A stretch of DNA of 64,000 nt from Leptodactylus fallax (taxonomy: Eukaryota; Chordata; Amphibia; Anura; Leptodactylidae). A program made the translations under genes and the position numbers. Location of the stretch: positions 5,657,501-5,721,500 of the forward strand of contig CAMRHE010000054.1 of NCBI GenBank assembly GCA_947044405.1. The letters run 5' to 3'. Shown here one piece after another: positions 11,406-23,647 of the stretch. Numbering within the stretch: the first letter of the stretch is position 1; each line of letters starts with the position of its first letter. The notes below the pieces were generated by a model. The model searched no databases and had not been told where the DNA came from. It saw only the letters and a list, made by a program, of their open reading frames with translations.

Positions 11406-11858
11406 TGTATAACGGTGTGTTTTCTATATTAAGGATGTGTTTTTGCACAGAAAACTCAGGCTTTTTTTTTTTTGTGCAAAAATGCACCAGTTTTACATCG
11501 AATGAAAAAGTTCCAGTGGCCTAAGAATATAGCTGCATCCAGATACATAGTGTGTTTTCACCATAAGGATGCTGCCATACGGTGCTCTTGGACACATTTA
11601 CCACTAATTGGGGGCTGCACATGGACTTTCATTGCTTCTAATCAGAAAGTACAGGAGCGTCCCAGGAAATAGCAGTAAACGCATGTGTCCTGAAGCATCT
11701 GGTGGTAGCACTTCTGTGTTATGGTTTGTGGTATATGACTTTAGTTTAGGGGTCGTCAGACTTACAATTATTGACCGGCACTCCGAGTACCTCATCTTTG
11801 ATTTTTTTATTAAAATTGGCACGCCGAACAAAAAAGGTTGCCTACCCCTGTTCTAGTG

Positions 11859-12017
11859 AAAGTGAGGTGATTTGAACTTTTAATTCTTTTTATTTTTTTA
11901 TATTTATTTTACATTTTTTTTTATTGTATTTATTAGACCCCCTAGGGGGTCTTGAACCCCAGGGGGCCTGATCACTAATGCAATGCATTGCAAAATATCG
12001 GCATTTGTATGACAGGC
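11859..12017 (+). repeat. Interspersed repeat R1, copy 1, right part
   Basis: Continues R1 after the hAT element and matches 24290-24478, including GATCACTAATGCAATGCATT and the end GACAGGCTGC. Confidence 0.7.
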
Positions 12018-13456
12018 TGCGTTGAGACTGAGATGGAAATTAGAGCTACAACCTTTAACATCAAAGGTTTTCGTTCCTGCGAAAAGCGACATCACGTCGC
12101 AATACTTCTGAAGAAACATAAAACTGATGTGCTGTTTCTCCAAGAAACTCATTTTAAGACAAATCAAGTTCCTAAACTCCCAAAAAAAGATTAATCACAG
12201 TGTCTCCATAGTTGTAGCACCTCCTTCTCTTCAAGGGGAATCTCCATAGCATTACACCGAGCTTTCCCTTTTAAATTGCGAGTTGAATTTAGAGACACAG
12301 AAGGCAGAGTTTTGTTTATCAAGGGAGAAGTGGCTTTCACTACTTTCACACTTGCTAATCTTTATGACCCCAATGCCAACCAAATTGCATGGCTCTTGCT
12401 CAGATTTGATGAGTTACGATCCTTTGCAGAATGCCACATCTTATTGGGTGGTGACTTCAACTTAGTAACGAACCCCCTTGTAGACTCATCTTCGTAGAAG
12501 TCAACCATATCCCAGGCTTCACGAAGGAAAATGTATCTGAAACTTCAAAACTTGGAGGTTGTGGATGTGTGGCTCCACTTGAACCCCAAAGAGAGAGATT
12601 TCACTTCTTTCTCTACTCCCTACAGCTCATATCAAAGGTTGAATCACTGGTTTATCAAAGTGACTCTGTTTCCGCCTGCAACTAAAGCCCAGATTGGCAA
12701 TATTACTGTCTCTGATCATGCGCCTTGCACACTCACACTAAATTTGCACATCCTTTCCCACAGAGAATGGCGTTGGTGCCTAAATGAAACCTTGTTAGAC
12801 AGGAAGGATTGTCGGGAACAGATTACCAAACACCTCACTCCCTTTTCTGAGGTAAACTCAGGGACCTCTTTTACTTCCATAGTCTGGGAGTCCCACATAT
12901 CTTATATTAGAGGTATTTTTATATCTCTAGGCTCCAAGGTCAAAAAACAGAGGCAAAAAGAGATGAACACTAATGTCGACACTCACCAAAAAGGCCAAAG
13001 ATAAGTCTCACGTCCATCCGATCAAGGGAGCCAGGGGGGCTGTATTGACATGCACACCAGAGATTGCAGGAGCCTTCCGCAAGTTTTACTCAGCTCTCTA
13101 TAATCTAACTGCCTCTCAACCTCACTCAGGAGAAAACCAATGTAATCCGGTCTTTCGTAGACTACCTGGATCTTCCTACTATTGATGCTCATGACGCTTC
13201 CTCTCTATTAGACCAAGTCACCCCTGAGGAAGTTAAGGACATCATAAATAGCGTTCCCCTATGAAATGAAGAAGCCCTGGATCTGATGGTCTGTCGCTTC
13301 TGTACTATAAAACTTTTCTAACAGCTCTCCTCCCACACTTGACTTTTTCCTTTAACTCTCTCCTACAAGGTGGCCATTGGTCACGACAATCCCAAGAAGC
13401 CCACATATCGCTTATTCAAAAAGAGGGGAAAGATCGACAGAACTTCGGCAGTTGCA

Positions 13457-13685
13457 GGTGGGTGGTGAGAGTTGTATGCACAGCATATGGTGGGTGGTGA
13501 GAGTTGTATGCATGGCACCACCATCCACCATTAGTTCTTTCCATACCACCATATGGCATCACCTGACTATCTTACCTGTAGCTGGGCCAATGCCTGACGA
13601 AGGGATGAGTTCCTGAAACGTTAACGTTGTGAATAAACATGTGAATAAACACTTTTTGAAGAGAAAAAAAAAGGAGTGCCGTCAC
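13457..13685 (+). mobile_element. Ribozyme-bearing insertion within L1
   Basis: L1 protein similarity stops near 13456 (EGKDRQNFGS) and resumes near 13690. The insert starts with two tandem 32-bp units (GGTGGGTGGTGAGAGTTGTA...; 13457-13520), then has a hammerhead-like core, GTGAATAAACA repeats and an A-run. This layout resembles the 3' part of Penelope-type elements or retrozymes. The exact ends were not fixed. Confidence 0.55.
13591..13632 (+). ncRNA. Hammerhead ribozyme motif, type I-like with palindromic stem III
   Basis: Core box CTGACGA (13594-13600) fits the CUGANGA consensus. Stem II AGGGA/TTCCT with loop TGAG (13601-13614) pairs fully, counting one G-U. The GAAA box is at 13615-13618. 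Stem III CGTTAACG (13619-13626) is self-complementary, as in dimeric hammerheads. Cleavage-site TT follows at 13627-13628. Stem I is weak: one C-G and two G-U pairs. Cleavage activity is not shown. Confidence 0.65.
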
Positions 13686-15182
13686 ATTTTTTTACATGGT
13701 TTCCACTTGAGAGTTGCTCAGTTCCCTAGTGATCATGCACCCAAATTTATTTTGAGTCTTTTGGAGTCGAGTACCACCCTGTACCCCATTTCCCACAACT
13801 CACATAGAATACTCCAGGCCTTCAATAGGGTTGATTAGGCTTTCATGAAGACAAAGCCTTGTTACTGCAGATTAAAGGGCTCCCAGCTGAATATGACATC
13901 CCCTTGTCCTGGATGGGTCGTGTACATCTGCTAAAGACCTATATCTTGCCAAAACTATTGTACACCATGCAGATGGTACTCCTTATGTTACCTAAAACCT
14001 TCTTCAAAGAAGTCCGCGCCATCTCACAATATGTATGGAAGCGCAGAAGACCATGACTTGCACATTCTCTATTGACATGAGGAAGACGGCTGGGAGGCAT
14101 GGGCCTAACCGATGTACATGCCTACCACCTGGCCATACAACTGAATTGCTGGTTAGAGCTGATTACACCGACCAGAAACCCACATGTTGCTAGCTTCATT
14201 CGAGCACATGGCTCCTCATTTTTAAAAGACCTTTAGCTGCCGAAAACTACTCATACTCTCCATAAAATCGCAAACCCTGTTTTGGCAACACCAGACTAGA
14301 GAAACTGTCACTCAAATTCTTATTTCACTCACCACACCCCTTGGATAATGATCGAGTCAGAGCTCTGACAGGTTTGCAACATCTAAACTCCCTACATCAC
14401 CTTCCTTTAACTCACATATGCGCCCTTTTTGCCTGTAAACAACCACGTGGAACAGAATGCACTGATTTTGAAAAACTAATTTTAGCTCAACTTCCAAAAG
14501 TAAGAAAGATTTCAAACTTGTATCACCTGTATATTGTGAAACAGGAGTCCTCAAAGCCAGCCTACCTCCTGTCTTGTAAAAGAGATTTAGATATACAGTA
14601 ATCTTATCTGAAAGAGAGACGTCCTCCATTCTTGCTACCTCCCATGGTTTTTCTCCCTGCATTAGACTGCAGGAGAACCGCTATAAATTGCTAACTAGGT
14701 GGTATAAAACCCCTGAATTCCTATATGCTAGTAAACTGGTACAGTTGAATATCTGTTGGCGATGCAATAAACTGGCAAGCTCTCTATCTCACCTTTGGTA
14801 TCACTGCCCAATATTGTCTCCCTTCTGGACCATGGTTGAATCTGTCACCCGAGACGTCTCTGGTGCGACCTTCAAACTCACACTCTTGCAGGTAGCTGTT
14901 GGCTTACCAGATCAATACTTTAAACCACCCAGGGATGATCTCATGACACATATGCTATCTGTAGAGAAAATGTTGATACCCTTGAAATGGCTACAAATGG
15001 AGCCTCTGAATGGTTCGCCAAGATTTATGAAATTTGTATGTTCAAGGAACGCTTAGTGTTCTGCCCAGTGGATCAGAATCTGTGCCTAAAAATTGTTTCA
15101 TCTTATTTTACATACTTGTGTTAATGTTTATTCTAATTAGAGAGGTTACAGCGCCGTTTAGTTACCTTACCTGCTGAATTCC

Positions 15183-15607
15183 CCTTATGAATTCCGTGTC
15201 CGTTTTTTAACACTGTCCGTTTTTTGTTTTTTTTGTTTCTGCTTTCTGAGCATGTGCAGAAAAAAAAGGACATAAAATAACGGACAGTAACTGATGGCTA
15301 TAGACTTACCCATAGACTTCAATGTTAAAAAAATAACGGACACTTGCTGTCCGTCAAGAATCCGTTTTTCCAAACGGACAAAAAGTCCTGCATGTAGGAT
15401 TTTTTGTCCGCGGAAAAAAAACGGACTTCTGACAGATTGGGTGTAAATGGACACTAACGGACACAATATAAAAACCCATTGAAATGAATGGAAATTTTAA
15501 CGGATTTCTGATGGTTCAGCTAGTGTCCGATGCTAAAATCTTGTAACAGACAACAGCAACGGACACTACTGACAGTCACCAACGGTAGTGTGAACGCTCC
15601 TTTAGGC
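15183..15607. repeat. Interspersed repeat (GTCCGTTTTT family), copy in L1
   Basis: Shares TCTGAGCATGTGCAGA, CCATAGAC...CA.TGTTAAAAAA and ACCCATTGAAATGAATGG with the copy split at 42355-44300. Ends in TGTGAACGCTCCTTTAGGCT. Non-coding. Confidence 0.65.
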
Positions 15608-17811
15608 TGAGAATAATACTGACGAGATAAATATCTAAAAATGTGGTCCCCATGGTTGATTTTTACTGGCACACCTACAGGGCTATGTACGGGAGTGGGT
15701 CATGGCGTCAAGGACTCTCGTTAGTTACTCTTCTGTACTTTTGTGTATACCTCTGATCTCAAGTGGTACTTTGATGCCCTTGTGGCGATTTCTGCTCCGC
15801 TACCCTTTCTCTCAGCCCATCCCAACCTCATCATGCCCCCCTTCCCCTTTCTGTCTGCATACGTATTCTGTAGCAGTGCTCTTTTTCCCCTTTCTGTTGT
15901 TATTCTCCTGTTTGTACATTTTCACGTTGTAAAATGTAAAAAAAAATAAAAAATCTTTGATTGGTAGAGGCAGTTATCTGTTTCTCCCTACATGGTATAT
16001 ATTACTTTTCAATACTTGTATATGCCATATGTACCATATTTTTCTTGTTATAAATAAAGAATTGATAAAAAAAAAAAAGCTTAAAAAAGGCTTAGATGCT
16101 TTCTTACAGCAAAATAACATTAACTAATATGTAAATGTATAAAATTATTGTTTCCGTCACCCCCACCCCTTACCATCAGCCACGTCCTTTCCCACCCTTT
16201 GGTTGAACTTGATTGACATGTCTTTTTTCAATTGTACTATGTCACTTTAACTCATCTCCAACACTTTGACTCTTGACTGATATCTCAATATAAAAACAGA
16301 ATGCTACACCCATTTTGTTCCAGTGAATAATGGAAACAGTAGTATACACAGAGTGAAGAGTGGGCCATATCACAAAGATCAAACTAAGACACCCACAACA
16401 TGTGTGTCTGTGGTGTTTGTTTTCCTCTTGGTCCCCTTACCATGTCTCTTGGGCCAATTTCCTTACCCCTTGCGTGCTAACAATGCATTTTCTTGGAGTC
16501 CTGCGCTTGTTCTCAGAATCTAATATCAAAAGAGGTAGGACCAACATGGACAGGGCCCCACAGGAGCCAGATGGTCTGCATCTGTGGTATATACACCCTT
16601 GGATCTCAGCAAACACATCATGACAACTGCGGCATCTCAAAAGTTATCTTAAATGGGGGGTGTGGTTTGACCATTGAAGAAGATGGCCACATGAGCAATG
16701 AGCTTCATCTCAGCCTACAGCAAAACCATCTAACTCTCCTGGTAACGTTCTGAAATATAGCTGCTCTTGATGCTGGGCATTTTCACTCACTACATGGGTA
16801 GGACAGCCAATAATACAACTCACAAGCCAATTAAATATTTCTTTTCAGAGGACCAGGAAGGATCAAAAGGTGATGCCAATAAAATCTCTTGCACAAACTC
16901 CAACGAGGAAGTGGCATTACAAAAGGTACCACCTGTCATTAGTACTCAATAGTAGACATCGCCTTTCATTTTAAATACCTTCTAAGAGGCATACTCCTCC
17001 CTTACCAGTTTCAGATAGCATGGCAGTGACTCAGGACTTTGTGGAAACGGACTATAGCATGCCTCCATTACAGCTGCAGTCCAATGCAAGCTTCAGTCAC
17101 ATTGCTTAACCACCTGCATCCTTCAAAAGTGTCTCTTTGCAAAAGAAACAACCCCAACCATCATTCACAGATGAATCTGGACACTCATTCTCCAGACAGA
17201 AAACCCCTGACCTATTTGCTAAGTTTCAAACATCAGACAAGGGAGTTTTTGATAGGATTCTTAAAGACATGTTGATGGCGTTACGGGGGTCACCCTATAC
17301 AAGCCTCAGTCAATAGTCTTAATCAACGCGTAACGCATATAGAAACCAAAAAGGCATCGTTCATTTGAGCACACAATGAAGTAATTGATGCTCACAACTC
17401 AGTAGAAGATAAATTTGCTAAACTACAGGCCAAAACCATCGATATGAAGGAGAGAGACCAGGAAAATAATGTAAAATTTAGAGGAATACCTGAATCAGTA
17501 CCCTGGTACAATCTTAAAACATATACACAACCTAATTAGGCTTCTATTACCATCTCTAAAGGACTATGAACACTGTCTAGAAAGTATCCAAAGGGTCAAA
17601 CCACTAAACCTATCTGAAAGTTCCCCAAGACATGTTATAAGAATATTATTTTTTTTTCACATAAAAGAACCAGAAATAGACAACCTCACCTAGAACCAAA
17701 CTCTTGTATCACCAATCTATCCACAATAACATTTCACGCAAGACAAGAATTGTACCTGGATACCCAACTCATATGCCAACATAAAATTCCTTACAAATGG
17801 GGATTCCCTAC

Positions 17812-18676
17812 TGTGATGATTCCACATAAATATGGCTATCACTCAAAGCTGTATTTTGATCTCTGGGTAGCGTATCTCCCTCTTAGTTCCATTTATTCAT
17901 AATGTTCGCCGCCCTAATCCTAGGTGTATGGCCAGTAGTGGCAACATTGTGACAATAGGGCTTTGTATCCATCCCAGAATGGCTCCATTGTATTCCTACA
18001 TAGATCTGGGTGATCAAATAAACATGCATTGTTCAGCCTGGGCTGCTAGATCAGACATGGTTGATAACATTGTATCATTTCACTTGGTCTCAGCTCCTCT
18101 AAAGAATCTGGACTTGAGTGCATTAATCAATCAGACTTGCCGTCACCGGTGACCTCATTCTGGGTGGTGTAATCAAGGGTATAAAAGATGAGGTAAGAGG
18201 TCAGTGGGAGGAGATTGGGCTGAGACTACCACTGAGAGGATACTATGATGAGACTACAAGAGACTATTACTGAGAGACTGTGATGAGAGCATGCAGGCTG
18301 GACTGTGTTGATGCCACATGCTAGAAGCCTCCACTGGTTAACTCCACATGCTATGTGTGAGTGTTGGATTATAGAGCCACATCCAGGATATGTGTGGTAA
18401 AGTAAATATTTCCCTTTTATTCCCTTTTATTTTATTGCACTGTATCTTGTAACTAGTAACTGTTAATGCTTGCATATATCTGCATATCTGTTCTGAACTG
18501 CATGTGTTAGATGTTAATACCGACCCATTTAGGGGTTAATAAATATATAAAATTTAGAAAGCTTGTCTTGTATTTAGCTTGTGGACCCAGCACTCACTGG
18601 CCGTGAGTGTGGTTTTTTATGAAAGAAGACTCAGGTGTGGGCCAACGCGGTGTTGGCGAACTGAGGATCTTTCACA
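17812..18676 (+). mobile_element. Solo LTR, 865 bp, with 5-bp duplication CCTAC
   Basis: Starts TGTGATGATTCC and ends GATCTTTCACA, flanked by CCTAC at 17807-17811 and 18677-18681. A TATA box (TATAAAAG, 18180-18187) and AATAAA (18538-18543) have the spacing of a U3-R-U5 LTR on the plus strand. No coding region accompanies it. An endogenous-retrovirus or gypsy origin is possible. Confidence 0.88.
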
Positions 18677-20472
18677 CCTACAAAGATTCTTATTAATCGC
18701 CAAAGGCATCATATACCCAGTCAAATCAACATTTGAAGGACTGGACTTATTAAACGCCTGGAAAATATATTTGGACTTTTATTCTGAAATGCCTAGCAAC
18801 CAATCAGATCTGACCTCAGAAAAAAAAAGACTACTAGCTGATTTGACGGACCAAACTAGATATACAACAGGTCGCCAAGCCCTGCAGAACACCAGAAGCA
18901 TACTCTCCTTAATGCAAAATTGCAAACACCATCAAATACCTGCAACATTCCTAACTATTAACACAGACAAGACACCTAAATTGGAAATAAGACTTTTCTG
19001 TACTTGCCAAATTTGGTTTCACTGGTTCATTCTACATGGATTATACTCCCACCAAAATGGTCATTTATCACAAGAATTTGCCCTACCAAACCAATTGCAC
19101 ATGACAAGGGTGTCTTTTTTTTCACACACCTTCTTCAATATCTCTATTGAACCACTAGCTGAAGCCATAAGGCCCAACCATAATATGAAAGGAGGCCACT
19201 TAAAAGGAAAGGAACACAATATTGCTTTATTCGCAGATGATGTGACATCTCCCAAAATTGACCTTTGACACCATCTCATCTTTCAGTAAGATCTGCTATT
19301 AAAAGGTGAATAACACCAAATCTCAAAATTTATCCAGAAACATTTCCCCAACAATATTAGGTCACATACAGCAATCATACCAAGTGGACTGAAGGAATAC
19401 TGATAATAAAACTTATCTTCCCCATACAAAAAATATAGCAATACAACTTCATTCCATTTTACAAGAAAAACAAAACAAACTACAACAATATAATAAATTC
19501 TTATCATGGTTTGGCAGAATAGCTGTTTACAAGATGTTAAATTTTAACTAAGCTTGTATATTTATTAGAAAATATTTATACCCCTCTTCCAGATCAATTC
19601 TATACTAGTGTCCATAAAAAAACTACAATTTGTATTGACCGGGAAGAAAAAGAGAACAGCTAGCACTATGATATCTTTACACAGAAAGAAGGGAGGATTG
19701 GATTTACGAAAACCAAAAGACTACCATTGAGCCTGCGTTTTGGATCAACTAATTCACTAGTGGTCTGATAATTTGGACAAATAATGCATGAGAATAATGA
19801 AAGTATTGAATACACACTCTTCACTTAAGAGTTAGATTAATATCTTCCACTTGGAATAAAACATACTCACCAAAGACCATTCTGTAACCAACTAAATTAT
19901 CAGATTCTGTCTGTAAATATTGTACCTCAAGGTGCACATAACCCACTGAATTATATCCTGTTGGAGCTGTTAGAAGCCTGCATTCCTCAATTACATCTAT
20001 GACTATGGAGGGACTAAGGGATTTATACAATATTAGATGTAAAGGATAGTGAAGAACTCCTTCCCTTTTCCCACCTTTATACATTTTACAACCTACCAAA
20101 TAAAGAATTCTACAAATTCTTACAGATCTGTAGCTTTACCATCTCTAATCTCCCCTCGTCATACCTGTACACCAAGATCTGTTATGCCACATATCTAACT
20201 TTTCCCACAAAATAAAAAGGCATTTCTTTCTATTACAATCTATTGAGATCACATCTTCCATCAAGAATTGCTATATGCAGAACTGAGAATCTCACTTACA
20301 ATTAACTCTTTCTCCAGAGCTATGACATACATCCTTCTCTAATATATGTAAAATATTCTGGTGCATCTCTCAGCAAACTAATTATCACAAGACACTGGAA
20401 ATCCACTGATATCCCTCATACAAATTAGGTACTTTATGAGACGAACCACACATATACTTCATACACTTATAC

Positions 20473-20957
20473 TTAAAGGGGTTGTCCAGGCAAAAATGGA
20501 CAATAAATTTATTTTTTAAATAGGCCGGTGGAGGTAAAAAAAAAAAAAAAAAAAAAATCAAATCATACTCATCTTTCCCCAATGCTCCAGTGCCTCCCAG
20601 CGCGGTGAGGTCCTCTCGGTCGAGTGTTGACTTGTAGCGGAAGTCCCAGCCACACGTGTCCGCTGAGATCAATAAGCGGCCTCAGTGAAGGGCCTGAGAT
20701 GCCACTACCTGTGACATCATGGGTCTCTTCCTGAGTCACGTGACTGCTGAGGCCAGTCAGCAGCTTCAGAGGAAGGGATCCAGGACGTCACAGACGACGA
20801 GCAGTTTCACTTTGAGAAGATGTTGGAAGAGCAGGACCGGACCTCGCTGGGAGGACTCCGGAGCAATGGGGACAGGTGAGTATTGATTTTTTTTTTTTTT
20901 TTCACCTCACCCCAGCCTATATAAAATATAAAACATTTGCATGGACAACCCCTTTAA
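20473..20957. mobile_element. TTAA MITE (Kolobok/piggyBac-like)
   Basis: TTAA at 20473-20476 and 20954-20957 flank inverted ends AGGGGTTGTCCAGGCAAAAA and TGCATGGACAACCCCT. The interior carries A- and T-runs near both ends and CAGGTGAGTATTG at about 20874-20886. No coding capacity. Confidence 0.85.
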
Positions 20958-21262
20958 CCTCAAATTTAGGACCATAATCCCAATGCCAACAATGCTATAC
21001 CGAAATTTGAGTTTGTTCCACCTTAGGTTTAAGTTCTGTTAAATGTTACTTTTGATATGGAGGACAACAGATCATCCTTGTTTTATAATTTCTGTTTTTT
21101 CTGGAGATATCTTTGTAAGTTTTCTATGAAAAAGAGTCACACTTACATCTGCAAAATGGATTGTGAACAAGTACTCTTTTTACTCTTATTGTAATTGTTA
21201 CAGGTGTACTGTTACGTCTTTGTTAAAAACTTGCAATAAAAACTAAAGAAAAAACATTTTTT

Positions 21263-21715
21263 CCCCACAAATGATCTTGTATATGGAATAAAAAGTAATT
21301 TTATATCAAAATTTTGTGCATTTATAATGAAAATCATATTATATATTAAAAAGAGTTATCCATGTTTAAAAAAAGCTCTATAGTAATGTGCAGGAGGTTG
21401 TATTTCTCCTGCAACTGGGGCTAAATGTACCAGCCCTAGTTACAGGGGAAATCAGCCTCACCCACAAAAAAAAGTGATCAGATGTCCCCAAATGTCTATT
21501 ATGACCTTATGGGGACACAATGTGAAAAAAAAAAAAAAAAATGAATAGAGAAGTTAAAAAAAAAAAAAAAAACGCAGAAATTAGTTGAATAAGCCAAATG
21601 ATAAAAATATTACAGCCCTCAAAACTGCACATACAAAATACCCAAAAATGTGTCTGATCCTGGACCAGAAATAGGCCTGGTTCTGAAGTGGTTGAGGATT
21701 ACTTTTGTGTTTGCC
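21263..21715. other. Unclassified AT-rich intronic DNA
   Basis: Several A-runs of 15-17 bases (21523-21541, 21556-21572). No exon seen. Confidence 0.5.
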
Positions 21716-22080
21716 TTAGAGGAGTATTCCAATCAGGGACATTTGCGACATACAGAATATGGCATACATACTCAGGAGTAGATGCTGGTCCTATGTCTGG
21801 GACCTGCACTTATATCAACAACAGGGGTCCCCCAACCTCCATCTTGCAACAGCTGTGAATGGAAAGGTGACTGTGCATGCACAACGCGTTCCATTTACTT
21901 CTACAGAAAATAGCCAAGCACAATTCAGTCATATCAACTGCAAGATGAGGACTGAGGGACCACCCTGATTCCCATAAGAAGTGCAGTTTCCAGAGGCTGA
22001 ACCCATATATATCAGACAATTATGGCATATTCTATAGATACACCATAACTGTCCCAGATAGGACAACCTGTTTTGCGTTT
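21716..22080. repeat. Interspersed repeat, decayed MITE-like
   Basis: Words such as GGGGTCCCCCAACCTCCATC and ATATTCTATAGATACACCATA are typical of dispersed frog palindromic repeats. Inverted ends are only weakly visible. Confidence 0.35.
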
Positions 22081-22640
22081 TTCATTAATAAATAATTTGT
22101 GTTTGAAGCTGAAAATAGCAGTATTAACTCTTTCAAGTTACAAAAGTTTGCTAAGTACAACTTCACCTTGACCTTAACCTCACCTTGCCTTAATGTCACC
22201 ATTAACCTTTAAAGAATGTAAATTACCCTTCAGATCAGCATCTGTTCATATGATCCAACTTAAAGCATATGGATGTCATAGAAAGAAGTCCTATACAGAG
22301 GATCCTGCTCTACTAAACAGAACAAAGAGAAAAGAGATGCAACTACAAAAAAGAGCAACTCAGAATGGCCATAATCATTTATTCATTCACAGGTTTCCTT
22401 GCAATAATAGCTGATTGCTAAATGTTTCAGTTCAGAGGGATCTTAAGGGGGTCCTCATTTAGAAAAGGGGTTGTGCAGTTTTATACAGTACATTCTTATC
22501 AGGGATTTCAGAGTTAATAGAAGTGGGCGTTTGTGTTCAAGATCCTCATCCCTTAGCCAGAATAAAGAGCAGTTACAATGACCACCTCTTACTTTGGAGA
22601 ACCTGCCTTTATTGAACAGGACATTGGTTTGGTACTGTGT
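22081..22640. other. Unclassified intronic DNA
   Basis: No gene or defined repeat recognised. Confidence 0.5.
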
Positions 22641-22739
22641 AATGCTTAGGCCTCATGCACACAAATATTGAAAAAAACAGCCCTGAAAAATGCAATGCCC
22701 ATTTATTTCATGGCCGTTTTGAATCTGTGGGGCATCTGC

Positions 22740-23556
22740 GGCAGCCAGGCTCATCTATCAGTCTAGATGCTACAGCGATGCCTCCGGTCTGTGCCGGTCA
22801 CTACATTGGCTGCCTATTCAATACAGAATACAATATAAACTTATTACCCTCATCTACAAGGCTCTCCATAATGCTGTACCTCCCTACATTTCCTCCTTCA
22901 TCTCTGTCTATCGCCCAACCTGTGCTCTCTGCTCACTCAATGACCTAAGACTAACATCCTCTATTATCAGAACCTCCCACGCTCGTATACAAGAATTCTT
23001 CCGAGTTGCACCACTTCTCTGGAATGCTCTATCCCGGACTATCATATTAACCCCCAATTTTTACAGCTTCAAGTGCTAACTAAAGACATATCTTTTCAGA
23101 CAGGCCTATCGCAACTCCTGATGTAAACCCTTCCGTAGTTAGATTCCCTAACACGTACCCTCTGTTCACGCTCCCACATTACCTCACAGGATATGATACT
23201 GTATAAGACTAACTTTATATGTCCAGGCACCATCTGCAAGTTAAAGGACATGACTGGTGACGGCTCATACAGCTTTATATATGTGTAATGACAGTAACCT
23301 CTGCTACAAAATTGTCTGACCATTGTATAAGCAATGCTACCTCTGATGCCGCCCCTGCTACCTCTTGTGTCACCCCCTCTACCTCATAGATTGTAAGCTC
23401 TTGCAAGTAGGGCCCTCAGTCCCAGTGTGTGAATTGACTATTTCTTTGTAATGTATCTTTTTTGTCTGTACTTGAACCCTACAAATTGTACAGTGCTGCG
23501 GAATATGTTGGCGCTATATAAATAAAATGTATTATTATTATTATTATTATTATTAT
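22740..23556 (+). mobile_element. L2-like LINE, 5'-truncated 3' end
   Basis: A decayed ORF2 C-terminus is readable at 22790-23110: LHWLPIQYRIQYKLITLIYK, then VPPYISSFIS, RTSHARIQEFFRVAPLLWNA and LKTYLFRQAY. These post-RT motifs are typical of L2/CR1-group LINEs. The 3' tail TACAGTGCTGCGGAATATGT, then TGGCGCTATATAAATAAAATG, ends in an (ATT)n run (23528-23556), the usual L2 tail. A single stop follows SFKC. Confidence 0.82.
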
Positions 23557-23647
23557 CTGTTTTCACGGATTTCTCATAGATTTGAGCCTATTGACAGATT
23601 CCCGAAAATGGAAAAAATTAGGACCTGCTCTATTTTTAACAGTACAT

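Larger units (their letters stand above)
10212..11850 (+). mobile_element. Non-autonomous hAT element, family A copy 2 (complete)
   Basis: Termini CAGGGGTTGGCAACC and GGTTGCCTACCCCTG form an inverted repeat. The 8-bp flanks GTCTAGGG (10204-10211) and TTCTAGTG (11851-11858) match at 6 of 8 positions, as expected for an old hAT duplication. Inside, in order, are a short left end, the palindromic core (10326-10712), the ~31-bp minisatellite (10740-11405) and a 440-bp tail shared with 54570-54855. There is no transposase. The insertion splits R1. Confidence 0.85.
12018..16078 (+). mobile_element. L1 (Tx1-like) LINE, ORF2-bearing, with two insertions
   Basis: ORF2 starts near 12032 with EIRATTFNIKGF and LFLQETHF. 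The AP-endonuclease follows with GGDFNLV at about 12440 and the SDHAP motif at about 12710. RT pieces follow (FNRVD near 13828), then WMGRVHLLKTYILPKLLYTM near 13900 and a C-terminal cysteine-histidine knuckle (CWRC...HLWYHC) near 14756-14810. The 3' end is AATAAAGAATTGAT plus an A-run at 16078. A tandem-repeat/ribozyme insert (about 13457-13685) and a MITE-like repeat (15183-15607) interrupt it. Multiple stops and frameshifts show it is dead, and the central RT with the FADD box is not recognisable. Confidence 0.85.
16300..21262 (+). mobile_element. L1 (Tx1-like) LINE with solo LTR and TTAA MITE inserted
   Basis: An ORF1-like region lies near 17400-17810 (FRGIPESV, then IPYKWGFP), and is split by the LTR at 17812. 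After the LTR, ORF2 resumes (FLLIAKGI..., 18690 onward). The RT box is FNISIEPLAEAIR ... ALFADDV (19130-19243), and the post-RT region lies near 19500-19740 (KKGGLDLRKPK in a shifted frame). The 3' end is TTGCAATAAAAAC at about 21240. ORF2 upstream of the RT is largely deleted. Many stops are present. The 5' limit is approximate. Confidence 0.8.
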
